From assembly GCA_905116865.2 (NCBI GenBank), contig CAJHNH020002813.1:408001-472000 (forward strand): a stretch of 64,000 bases of DNA. The letters run 5' to 3'. Every line of letters begins with the position of its first letter. Within the stretch, counting starts at the first letter, position 1. Of this stretch, positions 32,850 to 44,267 are shown one piece after another. The position numbers and the translations under genes are program-made. The DNA comes from Candidula unifasciata. Its lineage: Eukaryota; Mollusca; Gastropoda; Stylommatophora; Geomitridae. The notes below the pieces were generated by a model, which was not told the origin of the DNA, did not search any database, and worked only from the letters and a program-made list of their open reading frames with translations.

Positions 32850-33005
32850 GGCAAATCAGGTGCCATGGCATATAGATCTTCAGACGGATATACAATCAGA
32901 CTGCTATCGGTATCCCTGGAACTGGAAATCTTTCGCTTGCTGCTGAAGACGGGGACAGGGCGCTTATGTGAATGTCCCAAGTGGTTTGATGTCTATTCTT
33001 GATTA
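32850..33005 (+). pseudogene. LINE-gamma 3' end relic
   Basis: The plus strand reads 'LSVSLELEIFRLLLKTGTG' and 'CECPKWFDV', in line with the tail at 62500-62705 ('TGTIGIGTFHLLLKMETE', 'CCDV'). A tidy-looking frame on the other strand is a shadow. Confidence 0.55.
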
Positions 33006-33451
33006 AACAGTAAACATTAGGGAAAATAAACCTTCCGCATGACAACTATTAACCTAGACATTGTTTGAAGATAGGCAATGTCAAGTCTGATTACGTAAAT
33101 CATGACTGCAAGATTTGGAATAGTGTTTGTATTTGGCAAATAAATTAGATAAGGTAGGATGATTAAATTAGGATTTATTTTGACACACAGCCTAGATACA
33201 ATCTTCGCTAGGCGCTTTGGTTATATTTGTGGCAGCGTATTCGGCTGTTATTTATTGCATTGCATGTTGATTTTCGCTACTTGTGTTCTACTGGTCTACA
33301 TGTCTGGTTTTGCACTGGCTTGTCCTATCCACTTTTGAGAGCTGGTTGGAACGGAACATTTCCGATTCTTACATCATGTGTTTTATGTATATTTTGTGGT
33401 CTTTGATTTGAACACGTATTATGACATCAATCCATTTAGACGACAGGCTTC
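33006..33451. other. Unassigned stretch
   Basis: No gene or repeat recognised. Confidence 0.3.
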
Positions 33452-33808
33452 CTCTACTTCTACTTCTTCTTGTTCTTCTTCTTGTTCTTGTTCTTGTTCT
33501 TCTTGTTCTTGTTCTTCTTCTTCTTCTTCTTCTTCTTCTTCTTCTTCTTCTTCTTCGTCTTCTTCTTCTTCTTCTCTCCTCCTCTTCCTTTTTTACCTCT
33601 TATCATTCATCTTCTTATTCTTGTTCTTCTTTTTCTTCTTCTTCTTCCTCTGTCTTTTTTCTTCTTTTTTTCTAGTTTTTTTCTGCTTCTCCATTGTCTT
33701 CTTCTTCTTCTTCTTCTTCTTCTTCTTCTTCTTCTTCTTCTTCTTCTTCTTCTTCTTCTTCTTCTTCTTCTTCTTCTTCTTCTTCTTCTGCCTCTTTATC
33801 ATCATCGT

Positions 33809-33841
<33 letters not shown>

Positions 33842-34192
33842 CCTCCTCCTCTTCTGCCTCTTTATCATCATCATCATCATCATCACCATCATCATCTTCT
33901 TCTTCTTCTTTTGCCTGTTTATCATCATCATCATCATCTTCTTCTTTTTCTTCTTCTACTTCTTCTTCTTATTTTTCTTCATCTTCTCCTTCTTCTCCTT
34001 CTCCTTCTCCTTCTCCTTCTTCTTCTCCTTCTCCTCCTTCTTCTTCTTCTCCTTTTTCTTCTTCTCCTTTTTCTTCTTCTCCTTTTTCTTCTTCTCCATT
34101 TTCTTCTTCTCTTTTTTCTTCTTCTCATTCTCCTTCTTCTTCTCCTTCTCCTTTTTCTTCTTCTTCTCCTTCTCCTTCTTCTTCTTCAGTCC
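33452..34192 (-). repeat. CTT/CTC polypyrimidine tract, about 740 bp
   Basis: Almost unbroken pyrimidine on the plus strand: (CTT)n with CTC and TTTTTC variants, and three ATC blocks (33798-33838, 33866-33893, 33922-33938). The pure core (33700-33789) has about 30 CTT units. All long Phe/Leu/Ser frames are artefacts. Confidence 0.97.
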
Positions 34193-34544
34193 TGTTCTGC
34201 CTTTCACCTTCATGTTTGAAGAGGTATCATGTGGGAGACTTGGTATGTACTAGGTAGATGCTGGCACTGCGGTCTCGGATATTCGATCTAACCTTCTAAA
34301 GCCTTAATATAACAGTGACAGGTAGCTGGACTGGATTTCCCCGATACGCACCGGTTTGATTCTCACCAGAATTCTCCTAAAGAATTCAAATTTGGACAGA
34401 GATATTTCTTTCCAACATATAGCAGATCTGGATTCTCCAGCTCACTCTGTGCTTTTTATTTAATGTTTTCTATTGATCTTTTTATGTCAAGTGTTTTACG
34501 TGAGTTATAATTCCATCCTCTATAAATTATTCATTCTTCTTTTT
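34193..34544. other. Unassigned stretch with a Rep-M piece
   Basis: A Rep-M-like segment at 34330-34375 ('gactggatttccccga', 'caccggtttgattctcac'). Otherwise nothing identified. Confidence 0.35.
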
Positions 34545-34760
34545 TTTCCTTATCGTTTACCGGCTGTAAACTGCGGTGTCAAAGTTCTGGTTTTTGTCTG
34601 CTCCTGGACTTTAATCTTGATACAACACATGAGTTTTGCGTGCACGTCCGGTTAAAAGATCTGGTTTATTCGAACGCAGAAGTACCCAGAAAAAGGTGAC
34701 CTCCTATAACATGCTTGTTAGGGGTCAGCAGGTCTTTTCTTGTTCTTCAAAATGGAGCAC
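34545..34760 (-). mobile_element. Rep-C SINE copy
   Basis: Reverse complement from 'cgtttaccggctgtaaactg' to the 'aacatgcttgttaggggt' block. The 5' third is missing. Confidence 0.75.
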
Positions 34761-34789
34761 CGGAATTCCCGTGATCACTGCTTGTGAAA

Positions 34790-36412
34790 CCGCAGACAAT
34801 ATGTACGAAACTAGTGTAAAACGCTCAATATTTGTAAAACGACGGAAAACATGTATAAAACTAATGTAAAACGCTCAATATTTGTAAAACGACGGAAAAC
34901 ATGTATAAAACTAATGTAAAGCGATCAATATTTGTAAAACGACGGAAAACATGTTTAAAACTAATGTGAAGCGCTCAATGTAAAACGACAAAAAACATGT
35001 GTGAAACTAATGTAAAGCTCTCAATGTTTGTAAAACGACGGAAAACAGGTGTGAAACTAATGTAAAGCTTTCAATGTTTGTAAAACAACAGAAAACATGT
35101 ATAAAACTAATGTAAAGCGCTCACTGTTTGTAAAACGACAGAAAACCTGTATGAAACTAATGCAAAGAGCTAAATATTTGTAAAACTGTAGACGATATGT
35201 TAAAAAAAATTATGTAAAGCGCTCAAGGTTTGTAAAACTGTAGACAATATGTGTGAAACTAACGTAAAGAGCTCAATGTTTGTAAAACGACGGAAAATAT
35301 GTATGAAACAAATGTAAAGCGCTCAAGGTTTGTAAAACTGTAGACAATATGTAAAAAAAAAAAAAAAAACTAATGTAAAGCGCTCAAGGTTTGTAAAACT
35401 GTAGACAATATGTATGTATGAAACTAATGTAAAGAGCTCAATGTTTTCAAATCGACCGAAAAGATGCATGAAACTAATCTAAAGAGCTCAATGTTTGTGA
35501 AACGACAGACAATATTATGAAACTATTATAAAGCACTTGCTGTTTGTAAAACGACGGAAAACTTTTATGAAACTAATATAACGAGCTCATTGTTTGTAAA
35601 ACTATAGAAAATATGTATGAAACTAATATAATGCGCTTAATATTTGTAAAACTATAGAAAAAAATTTATGAAACTAATGTAAAGCGCTCAATATTTGTTA
35701 AACTGCAGACAATATTATAACACTTACGTAAAGCGCTCATTGTTTGTAAAACGACGAAACAATGTATGAAACTAAAAAAAAGCTCAATACTTGTAAAACG
35801 ACGGAAAAAAGAAAACATTTATAAAACTAATGCAAAGCGCTTAATATTTGCAATACTGCAGACAACACGTCAAGAACTAATGTAAATCGCTTAATGTTTG
35901 TAAAACTCCAGACAATATGAATGAAACTGATGTAAAGCGCCTAATGTTTATAAAATTGCAGACAATAGGAATGAAACAATGTCAGGCGCTCAAAGTTTGT
36001 AAAACTGCAGACAATATGCACGAAACTCATGTAAAGCGTTTAGTGTTTGTAAAGCTCCGAAAAACATGTATGAAACTTATTTAAAGCGCTCAAAATTATT
36101 AAACATGCGGAAAACATGTATGAAACTTATTTAAAGCGCTCAAAATTATTAAACATGCGGAAAACATGTATGAAACTAATTAATGTAAAGCGCTCAATAT
36201 TTGTACAGCCATGGAAAACGATATGAAACTAACGTAAAGCGCTCAACATTTTCAAAAAAGAGGAAAAAATATTCTGAAACTAACTTAAAGCACATAATGG
36301 TTTTAAACCCGCGGGCACCATAAATGAAACTAATGCAAAGTGATCAATGTTTGTAAAACCCCGGACGACGTGAATAAAACTAATGTAAAGGTATCACCTA
36401 ATAAACTGCTAC
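34790..36412 (+). repeat. 50-bp satellite array, about 32 units
   Basis: Unit of 50 bases: 'ctaatgtaaagcgctcaata', 'tttgtaaaacgacggaaaac', 'atgtatgaaa'. Units at 34811, 34861 and 34911 are exact in length; later ones vary by indels (48-55). Divergence rises to the right. A variant replaces 'acgacggaaaac' by 'actgtagacaat', so at least two unit types are mixed. Confidence 0.95.
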
Positions 36413-36619
36413 TAACTTATGAAAACTGTGAGTCAGACTGCGGCTCGTAAAAGACAATATTGCATAAAAAAACAGTTTGGCTATCCTCCGAATAACGGGC
36501 ACAAAAGATGGCGGCCGCAAAAACACCCTAACAGAGCCTTAGTCACGTATCAATTGCGCACTTCTGGCGACTTAATTTGCGGTTTTCCGGCGACTACCGC
36601 CACCGACGAGAGAACTACA
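36413..36619. other. Unassigned stretch
   Basis: Higher GC than its flanks; no gene recognised. Confidence 0.3.
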
Positions 36620-36871
36620 ATCATCATCATCATCATCATCATCATGTGCCCTGCCAACCGACGTTGACGCTGAGGCGTCTCCACAGAGCACGATTCCTGG
36701 TTGCCTTGAACAGCTCTCTTGATGATATCCCTCCAAACATCGTTTCAGCCCATCCAACATCATTTCTCTTGGTCTGCCTCTAGCCCCTTTTTACACTGAT
36801 GTTTACAGTTGTCACGATGTTCTCCAATATCTCTCTTCTCATTATGTGGTCAAAGAACAGCGTTTGTCTCT

Positions 36872-36905
<34 letters not shown>
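36620..36905 (-). pseudogene. LINE 3' end with (ATG)n tail, inserted in satellite
   Basis: The minus strand reads, from right to left, 'RQTLFFDHIMRREI', 'GGISSRELFKATRNRALWRR', then a stop and (ATG)9, seen as CATCAT at 36620-36645. A (GTT)n run lies at its 5' edge (36870-36905). Satellite-like sequence resumes to the right. Confidence 0.7.
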
Positions 36906-36929
36906 AGAGACCTACTTTCATTAGCATCT

Positions 36930-37312
36930 TCTTTCAATCAACATATGAAACGAATATGCAAGTTAAAAGTTTTACAGTGCAGCCAAAAAAAAAAAAAAAA
37001 GCAAAAAACATTTACAACATGAAATGGTAGTAGAACAGCGACCAAAATGTAAAATTCATATAAATGGTTAAATTTAAGAAATCCAACCAACAAATTAAAT
37101 TCGCATACCTCGTTCAGCTGAAAGTAGAAGTGCGACCAGCACATGAAACGCCTTAATTACCTATTTTATAATTGCTGTCAACATAAAACTTGAATAAAAT
37201 GTTAAATTTTTGTAAAATTTCGGCCAACATGAGAAACGCATATCAAACGTTATTAAATCTGTGATCTCCGGCCAACATATGAAATACAACAAAGGTTTCA
37301 TTTTTGTTTTTG
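36930..37312 (+). repeat. Decayed continuation of the 50-bp satellite
   Basis: Spaced words of the 'ccaacatatgaaacg' and 'ttgtaaaatttcggcc' type recur at about 50-base steps (36940, 37135, 37185, 37228, 37270). Confidence 0.55.
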
Positions 37313-37539
37313 TTTTTTGTTATTGGTAGAACTGTGGCTGACAATAATGAAGGTAAAAATATGAAAGAAAACACAATAACAAACGACACAGACAATGTAG
37401 GGGAGGGGGTGGGGGAGGGGGTGGGGGGTTAAAATTAAATCAGCAGAATAAAAGTGTCGAGATTTGAGAGAATATCTGTAATGCTTTTACAAAAGATTCT
37501 CTCCGCAACCATTATTTTCCCGAGTATTAGACGCGCTGT
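37313..37539. other. Unassigned stretch with G-rich run
   Basis: 37398-37430 is a run of four or more G-blocks (gggggtgggggagggggtgg), able in principle to form a G-quadruplex. Confidence 0.5.
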
Positions 37540-37835
37540 GTGATGAGAAGGAGAAAACTGGGGTACATAGGAAAGTTAGGGGGGGGGGGAGGCAGAGGGA
37601 GACCGAATAAAAAGGTGCTGAACACTCTGACATCATGGTATGGGGGATGACCGGTGTCAGAGTTGACTGAAAGTACACGAGACAGTAGGTTGTGGATAGA
37701 GACATGATTACCAATGCCACACGGCATGGACTTTGGAAGATATCTGTGTCAGAGTTGACTGAAAGTACATGAGACAGAAGGTTGTGGATGGACGTGACTA
37801 ACAATGCCATACGGCACGGACTTTAAGAAGAAGAT
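37540..37835 (+). pseudogene. LINE-beta 3' end, internally duplicated
   Basis: Matches the 3' end at 7690-7900 (reverse) and 52440-52625. The last 90 bases occur twice, 37652-37743 and 37745-37834, a tandem step of about 93 bases. Ends tttaagaagaag. Confidence 0.75.
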
Positions 37836-38094
37836 GCTTCAAAAGTTGATCAGATCATATTATTTCAAGTATGGGCAGCTGACTAATATCTAAATTGTTG
37901 AGACCAAATCAGACTAATGCAGACAATGGTAGCGAGTGTAAATGGCCTGAAATTGTGATTATCATCCGACTTAATGCTGGCCAAATGGTATAGACTTTAA
38001 GAGAAAGAAGACGCAATCATTTTTCCAAAATGTAGGATCTAAAGAAAAACAACGTGCGTCTTTTTCAGTGTTAGTTGATCTTTATGCAGTCAGC
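37836..38094. other. Unassigned stretch
   Basis: No gene recognised. Confidence 0.3.
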
Positions 38095-38490
38095 AATAGG
38101 GGCGGCTGCGTGGTCTTCATTCATGGCGTCCACATCGAGTATTGGAGGTCCAGGGTTCAGGCCCCCGTGAAGGTTGGGATTTTTTCACATTGACTTCTAG
38201 TAATGTTCCCTGGTCTCTGGGTAGGAAGATCGGACGCCCGTGTGTATTGTTGCGCAAGTAAAAACATTCTTAGCAGTTGGAAATCGAAAAAGAGTAGCCT
38301 AACGGCGCTGCCCGGGCAAAATTTGGAGTTAAAAATCTACTAAAAGTATTTCAGGATCCTCGCCGGTAAAACAGAGTTCGTGCATTGCGCTGAAATTCTT
38401 TAGACTCAGACTTGAGTTAGAAGTAGATCTAAGCACTTATGGGCTACACCCGTGTGCCATGATGTTGAAGCAATGAATAAACCATAAACC
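38095..38490 (+). mobile_element. Rep-G, long tRNA-derived SINE, reference copy
   Basis: About 395 bases. Head: 'ggctgcgtggtcttcattca' and B-box-like 'ccagggttcaggccc' (38148-38162). Body: 'ccctggtctctgggtagga', 'cccgggcaaaatttggagtt', 'ttagactcagacttgagtta'. 3' end: 'gaataaaccataaacc'. Confidence 0.8.
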
Positions 38491-38600
38491 ATCCTCTCCG
38501 CAAAACTTAAGTTCAGGAACACGATTAACGTTAAGAAGTGGATGAACAACCATAACTTTTCATCGGAGTTTACAGCCGGTGAAAGCAAAGAAAAATAAAA
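38491..38600 (+). mobile_element. Rep-C SINE, 3' third
   Basis: Runs from 'caaaacttaagttcaggaac' to 'gtttacagccggtgaaagc', then straight into A-rich and GAA sequence. Confidence 0.75.
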
Positions 38601-38601
38601 A

Positions 38602-38753
38602 AAAATAAAGAAGAAAAAGAAGAAGAAGAAGAAGAAGAAGAAGAAGAAGAAGAAGAAGAAGAAGAAGAAGAAGAAGAAGAAGAAGAAGAAGAAGAAGAAG
38701 AAAAAGAAGAAGAAGAAGAAGAAGAAGAAGAAGAAGAAGAAGAAGAAGAAGAA

Positions 38754-38785
<32 letters not shown>

Positions 38786-38805
38786 AGAAGACGAAGAAAA
38801 AGAAA
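38602..38805 (+). repeat. (GAA)n tract growing from a Rep-C 3' end
   Basis: About 65 GAA units with few changes, starting some 20 bases after the Rep-C end. Confidence 0.95.
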
Positions 38806-39059
38806 ACACCAAAAGACAGAATGAGTGCTTTATATCTGCGAATGTTAAAATGACAGAGAACAAATGGGGTTTTTACATTTTAAATAGACACTATTCAGAT
38901 ACAAAAATAAACCAGTTTTATTTTGGTAATGAATATTTTGTGATTGTCATTAGTAAAGAAATATAAGGTTTTAATGGGGATAAATAATTTTCAACACACT
39001 GTCATAGAAATATCGGATGCAGTCAAGATTATTAATTAATAAATGACGCTGACAACAAA
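38806..39059. other. AT-rich stretch leading into satellite
   Basis: Faint satellite-like words from about 38990. Confidence 0.35.
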
Positions 39060-39885
39060 GAAATTTCAGACGCGTCAATACCAAAAATGTATAGCTGACA
39101 TTGACAACCCGGTGTAGTCAATATTACAAATGTATAACTGACGTTGACAACCAGGTGTAGTCAATATTACAAATGTATTACTGACATTGACAACCAGGTG
39201 AAGTCAATATTACAAATGTATAACTGACGTTGACAACCAGGCGTAGTCAATATTAAAAATGGATAACTGACGTTGATAACCAGGCGTAGTCAATATTACA
39301 AATGTATAACTGACGTTGACAACCAGGCGTAGTCAATATTAAAAATGTATAACTGACGTTGACAACCAGGCGTAGTCAATATTACAAATGTATAACTGAC
39401 GTTGATAGTCAATTTTAAAAATGTATAACTGATGTTGACAGTCAATATTAATAAATGTATAATTGACGTTGATAGTCAGTATTAAAAATGTATAATTGAC
39501 GTTGATAGTCAATATTAAAAATGTATAATTAACGTTGTTAGTCAATATTAAAAATGCAAAATTGACGTTGATAGTCAATATTGAAACAGTATAACTAACG
39601 TTGATAGTCAATATTAAAAATGTATAATTGACGTTGTTAGTCAATATTAAAAATGTATAAGTGACGTTGAAAGTCAATATTAAAAATGTATAATTGACGT
39701 TGATAGTCAATATTAATAAATGTATAATTGACGTTGATAGTCACTATTAAAAATGTATAATTAACGTTGATAGTCAATATTAAAAATGTATAATTGACGT
39801 TGACAGTCAATATTGAAACAGTATAATTAACGTTGACGACCAGATGTAATCAATACTAAAAAATTATAACTGACGTTGACAAATA
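39060..39885 (+). repeat. 43/33-bp satellite array
   Basis: Two unit lengths share one backbone: 43 bases with 'tgacgttgacaaccaggcgt' and 'agtcaatattacaaatgtat' (about 39100-39400), and 33 bases lacking the ten bases 'aaccaggcgt'-type insert (about 39400-39830). The 33-base units keep a reading frame, giving a false 11-residue repeat protein on the minus strand. One long unit returns at the right edge (39835). Confidence 0.93.
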
Positions 39886-40600
39886 CACATTTGGTCGTGT
39901 AAACTGATTAATTTAGAATAAAGGTTCAAAATATAGAAATATCTGGTCTATCGAGAATAATAATTGACAATTAACACTGGCAGTTAAAGAGGAAAACAAA
40001 ATCAGTTCCAGTGAACATTAATAAGTTAATACAAACTTTAAAAAAAAAAAAATAGCAGGTCTATCAAGAATAATAATTTATAATTAACACTGACAATTAA
40101 AGAAAGAATATGGTCTATTCAATATTAATAATCTATAAAGACAGTGACATTATAGTTGAAAGGAAAGAAATAGTAAGTCTATTCAACATTAATGATTGCT
40201 AACTAACATTGATAAAACATGAATCATTTATAACTGAATTTGACAAGAAACAAATATCGGATATAGTCGAGTTTAAAAATTTATAACCGGCGTTAACAAT
40301 AAATCAGAAATACACGGTATAATGAACGTTATTAATTTATAATTGACGCTGGCAATAAAGAATACCATATGTAGTCAAACTTAAAAAGTATCTAACTGAC
40401 ATTAGAAATACAGGAAATATCAGGTCTGGTCTAGTCAATATTAATGACACTGTCTATAAGCGCATATCAGATGTTTGGCTAACATGAATAATTTATAACA
40501 GAGGCTGGTATTTATAAAACATATCAGATCCGCTCATTAAAATAATTATTACTGTTCATATTCAATAACGTGCAGATCTGGTCAACAACGACAATTAATT
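39886..40600 (+). repeat. Decayed flank of the 43/33-bp satellite
   Basis: Irregular blocks of the type 'gtctattcaatattaataa' and 'taactgacattgacaa' continue to about 40600 at a longer and uneven spacing (55-65). Confidence 0.6.
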
Positions 40601-40774
40601 ATTTTTTTAGTATCTACATGTTTTCCATGCAATGTTGAATTTAAGAAAAATAAAAATTTAATATTTATGTGATTTTAATTTTTGGATCAAGAGTAAAGAT
40701 TTTGTTAATGAATTTCTTTTCTCGTGTCTTTTATAAATGACATACAACACACGCACACACATGGACATAGAGAA

Positions 40775-40818
<44 letters not shown>

Positions 40819-40913
40819 AGAGTGGAATACAGAGGGAGGGAAGAAAGAACAGCGGATGAGTATTTGCAAATAATGTGAACTGTTAGATACATACGTATGT
40901 TTGTGCAAACATA
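40601..40913. other. Unassigned stretch with GA repeat
   Basis: (GA)n at 40773-40808 followed by nine G. No gene. Confidence 0.4.
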
Positions 40914-41194
40914 AATAATAATAATAATAATAATAATTAGTAGCAGCAGCAGAAGAAGAGAAAAAAGAGATAGAAGAAGAAGAAGAAGAAGAAGAAGAAG
41001 AAGAAGAAGAAGAAGAAGAAGAAGAAGAAGAAGAAGAAGAAGAAGAAGAAGAAGAAGAAGAAGAAGAAGAAGAAGAGGAAATAGAAGAAGAAGAAGAAGA
41101 AGAAGAAGAAGAAGAAGAAGAAGAAGAAGAAGAAGAAGAAGAAGAAGAAGAAGAAGAAGAAGAAGAAGAAGAAGAAAAAGAAGAAGAAGAAGCT
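40914..41194 (+). repeat. (AAT)n and long (GAA)n tract
   Basis: (AAT)8 at 40914-40937, then a GAA tract 40973-41190 of about 70 units with one ATA break near 41082. Confidence 0.95.
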
Positions 41195-43071
41195 ATAAAT
41201 AAATCAAGGTAAAAAGAAACCATCATTCTAAACTAAGACAGAACACAGGCACACTTAGAAGACATTCCGAGAACTAGCCTGTCGGTCGGTAGATCTATTT
41301 CATTGTCGGTGCTGCCAAAAGTGTCATGGTTGCTACAACTAGCTTCTGTGTTTTGTCTTTGTTTAAAGGCAACCTTCGATGAAAAGCGTAGGTGAAGATT
41401 CACAATGGATTAACTGGTAAATTACCTTGAAGGGTAAATATCACAGGCAAGCTAAAACAATGAAAACTCCAAAGGATACATTTGCTCTGTACACAAATAT
41501 ATACTATAGATCGGAAAAAGAGAAATCCATTTTCCTGTACTATGGTAAACGTCAACTTTTGTGATGATAGAATAATGATGACAGTTGCTTTAAAAATAAA
41601 ATGTTAGATAAATAATTATCTTGATGTAACTGGCGGATAGACAAAGTGTAACATACCAGTGCTGACAACACGCAGCTCGGAACGCCAACACCAAAGTCGA
41701 GACTAAATCAATTATCTATTTTCGGGGTGTCCTTGGGTCACGTCACGTGATTAAGTTCGTAGCATTTCATAGGTAACCCAGCCTTCAAAGGTTTCCAGTT
41801 AGTTCAGTACCTGGGACAATGCATTTTTCTTTCTAAAATAAACTCAAATTTGTCATCTGCCTATAATAAAATCAACAGTGATATTTGGCATTTGTTTCGT
41901 GCGAAGATGTGGCGATTATGAAACAGCACGTATTAATTTGTGACTTAGCATCGTCAAATGTGGACACTATCAAAGTATGCAAGTTTTCGCATACAGGCAT
42001 TATCTCAAAACACAGTTCGTTTCCAAAGTTTTGACAAATTTATTTTAATTGGGATGCCTCTTGAACAAAAACGGTTAATGTTTTAAATATAAAGATCTAC
42101 TTCAACTGTCAGTATTAGCCAGCCAATCTCAACAGGTCAGGTGACCGGCAGCCATACCTGTTTCTATAGCAACAAGATGGCGGACTCACATTTGAAAAGA
42201 GAATGCGTTCCAGCTATAATCGTGCCTATCTGTCATGTACTAATATCTCTATATTTTGACAAACACTTTCCCCAGCTATCATGATCACTTAACAAATCTT
42301 CTTGTGCAAGAGCCCCAGCGCATTAATAACAAACTGTGTTTACTTTTCTGTAGATAAATATCGTATAATTAAAAGTGACATAACAGAGTGATCACCATAA
42401 ACTGTGGAAATGACAGGCAATGCAGTATCGCCTTCTTCGGTTAAAAAATCAACATTAAAAAAGAAATAAAATAACTGCAACTTACAACAGGGATGTATCC
42501 ACAGACTGAATATGACCTTGAAGTTTGCTAAAGCCCACCTGTTGAAGCGAGCCTAGTTGGAGATTCTGTTCCCGCAGTGAAAATAAAGGCTTTCTAGAAA
42601 TGTAAGGAAAAATCCAAGTTCTGAAACTCATCTCAAATCTATACTTTCTCAATCGTTATTTCTCATCGAAGAATAACACGGCAAATTAACTTAATGGAAA
42701 GTCACATAAGACTGAATGTGTTCGTAGTCTTCAGTATCAATAGCACTCCGCAATTTCAATATTGCAGCACGTCAGTTCTATCAAACTCGGCAATGCACCC
42801 TATTGCACAATTAAAAGCAGGGTACCGAATGGAGAGATTACTGAGAGGTAGTTGGTATAACAAGCTACCAGAACTGCCACCAGAAAATATGAAAATGAAA
42901 GAGCCTAGTTTAGAGAAATTTTGAGCTCTCTTGGAACAAAACCTGGACAAGATGCTCGTACTTTCGTTTTCCGAGAACTGCGTGACGTCACTTATCGGGG
43001 TAGAACGACCGTGTTGAAAAGTATCGGGTCCGACAGAAGTCTAAAATTCACCTTAAACTGCGTATTGTTAG
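41195..43071. other. Repeat-poor stretch, function unknown
   Basis: The longest part of the window in which I find no family repeated elsewhere here and no microsatellite. A 76-codon frame (42694-42924) ending 'SWYNKLPELPPENMKMKEPS' has no motif I know and no clear splice sites. Could hold regulatory sequence or part of a gene. Confidence 0.4.
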
Positions 43072-43335
43072 ATATTAGTATAGATCCCTTTTCACGCCGT
43101 AGGTGCATCAGGCATATGGGAAGAGCATCCCATATTTTTACAGGCCAATCGGCACTAGGTGGGCAATGTGGTCAGCATTACGCCGGCCGTATTTACTTCC
43201 ACATGACAGCGCTCCTGGTACCCACTTTAAGCTGGGTCGCCCTGCCACGCCCTGTACCATGATAAAAACCCACGCAGCAAGCAGTGGGTTTCGATCACGG
43301 TACGTTGAAATCGCAACGCCTAAGCCACGGACGCG
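43072..43335 (-). mobile_element. Rep-B SINE, full length
   Basis: Reverse complement: tail 'gatcccttttcacgccg' at 43083, body 'ggccaatcggcactaggtgg', and head near 43260-43330 with a weakened B box. Confidence 0.8.
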
Positions 43336-43789
43336 CGTTGTTATATATTACTATCGAGAATGTATCAGAACAATCACCAACCTCACCAGTAACTGATTTA
43401 CTGAATTTGACTGAATTAAGAATTAACATCTTGGCACATTGGGCATGCCATTATTTTAATGTAAAGCTAGTCTTATAGCAGATACTGCCCTGGAATATCA
43501 AGTGCTAGATTTACACATAATCTACACCACGACATAGGATGTGGGCTGACCAGCGCTCTTCCTCATCTAGGAGCACCGACACAAATAAAACATGGGAGGG
43601 GGTAAGGCTTAGGCAACTTACACATTTTCTAAGGAGGTGAGACCTTGTTTGATTGCCTAATAACAAAATGTGTTAAATGGAGGAAAAAAAAAAGGTCCCA
43701 GGTTCCGGCGTCTGTGTCGTCTTTCCTTCTTAGACAATATCTTGAACATTGGGGAAACTGTTTGCTACTCCCTTCATGTTGCTGGGTGG
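43336..43789. other. Unassigned stretch
   Basis: Poly-A at 43683-43693. No gene. Confidence 0.35.
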
Positions 43790-44170
43790 ACCCTTAGGCC
43801 GTAATAGTATTAAAAAAAAATCCCCCGTCACTCCTGGAAACAAACATTTCTGCTTAGAGTGTGTTTCTTCTCAGACATCCAGCTTTCATCCTTTCTGCAA
43901 TCATTTCTTACTTCATTCTTATTCTGATGTTCCCATTTTGTTCCCACGAGTACACCTCAATATCTGCATCATTCATTTCCCGCTTGCACACATCTTTACA
44001 TCGTAGCAGAGGTCGGCCTCGAGATTTTCTATCCATCATTTAATTCACCATAGATGAGTCCTTAGGGCCTCTGCCATACTCCATTCTATGGGCGTGACCT
44101 AGTCACCTGAGCCTTCGTAGACTGAGCATTAAGAAAACTTGTATTACCTGCTCATTCCAAGACCTCAGTG
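43790..44170 (-). pseudogene. LINE C-terminal region, another family
   Basis: The minus strand reads 'GHAHRMEYGRGPKDSSMVN', 'RKSRGRPLLRCKDVCKREMN' and 'WEQNGNIRIRMK', matching the order GH..RM...GR P..R.KDV.KRD seen in a well-known type of non-LTR polyprotein. One stop separates the first two pieces. Confidence 0.7.
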
Positions 44171-44267
44171 TTGGTGACCTTGATCAATTGAAAATAAATA
44201 AACTGCACATCTAAACGTCCGTTAAATGGGAGCCATAAATCAATTTAAAAAAAAGGTCCGGACTACT

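Noticed and set aside
32744..32980. A 78-codon minus-strand frame with natural-looking composition
   Set aside because: The sequence matches the antisense of LINE-gamma 3' ends at 6640 and 62500.
33378..34253. A 291-codon Phe/Ser/Leu-rich frame and two overlapping frames
   Set aside because: Translation of the CTT tract in three frames, with no domain and no start context.
39339..39710. Protein with an 11-residue repeat (TINVNYTFLIL type)
   Set aside because: Result of the 33-bp satellite unit being a multiple of three.
42694..42924. 76-codon plus-strand frame ending in an acidic/Lys-rich tail
   Set aside because: Looks natural at its end but has no known motif or splice borders; left as part of the unassigned island.
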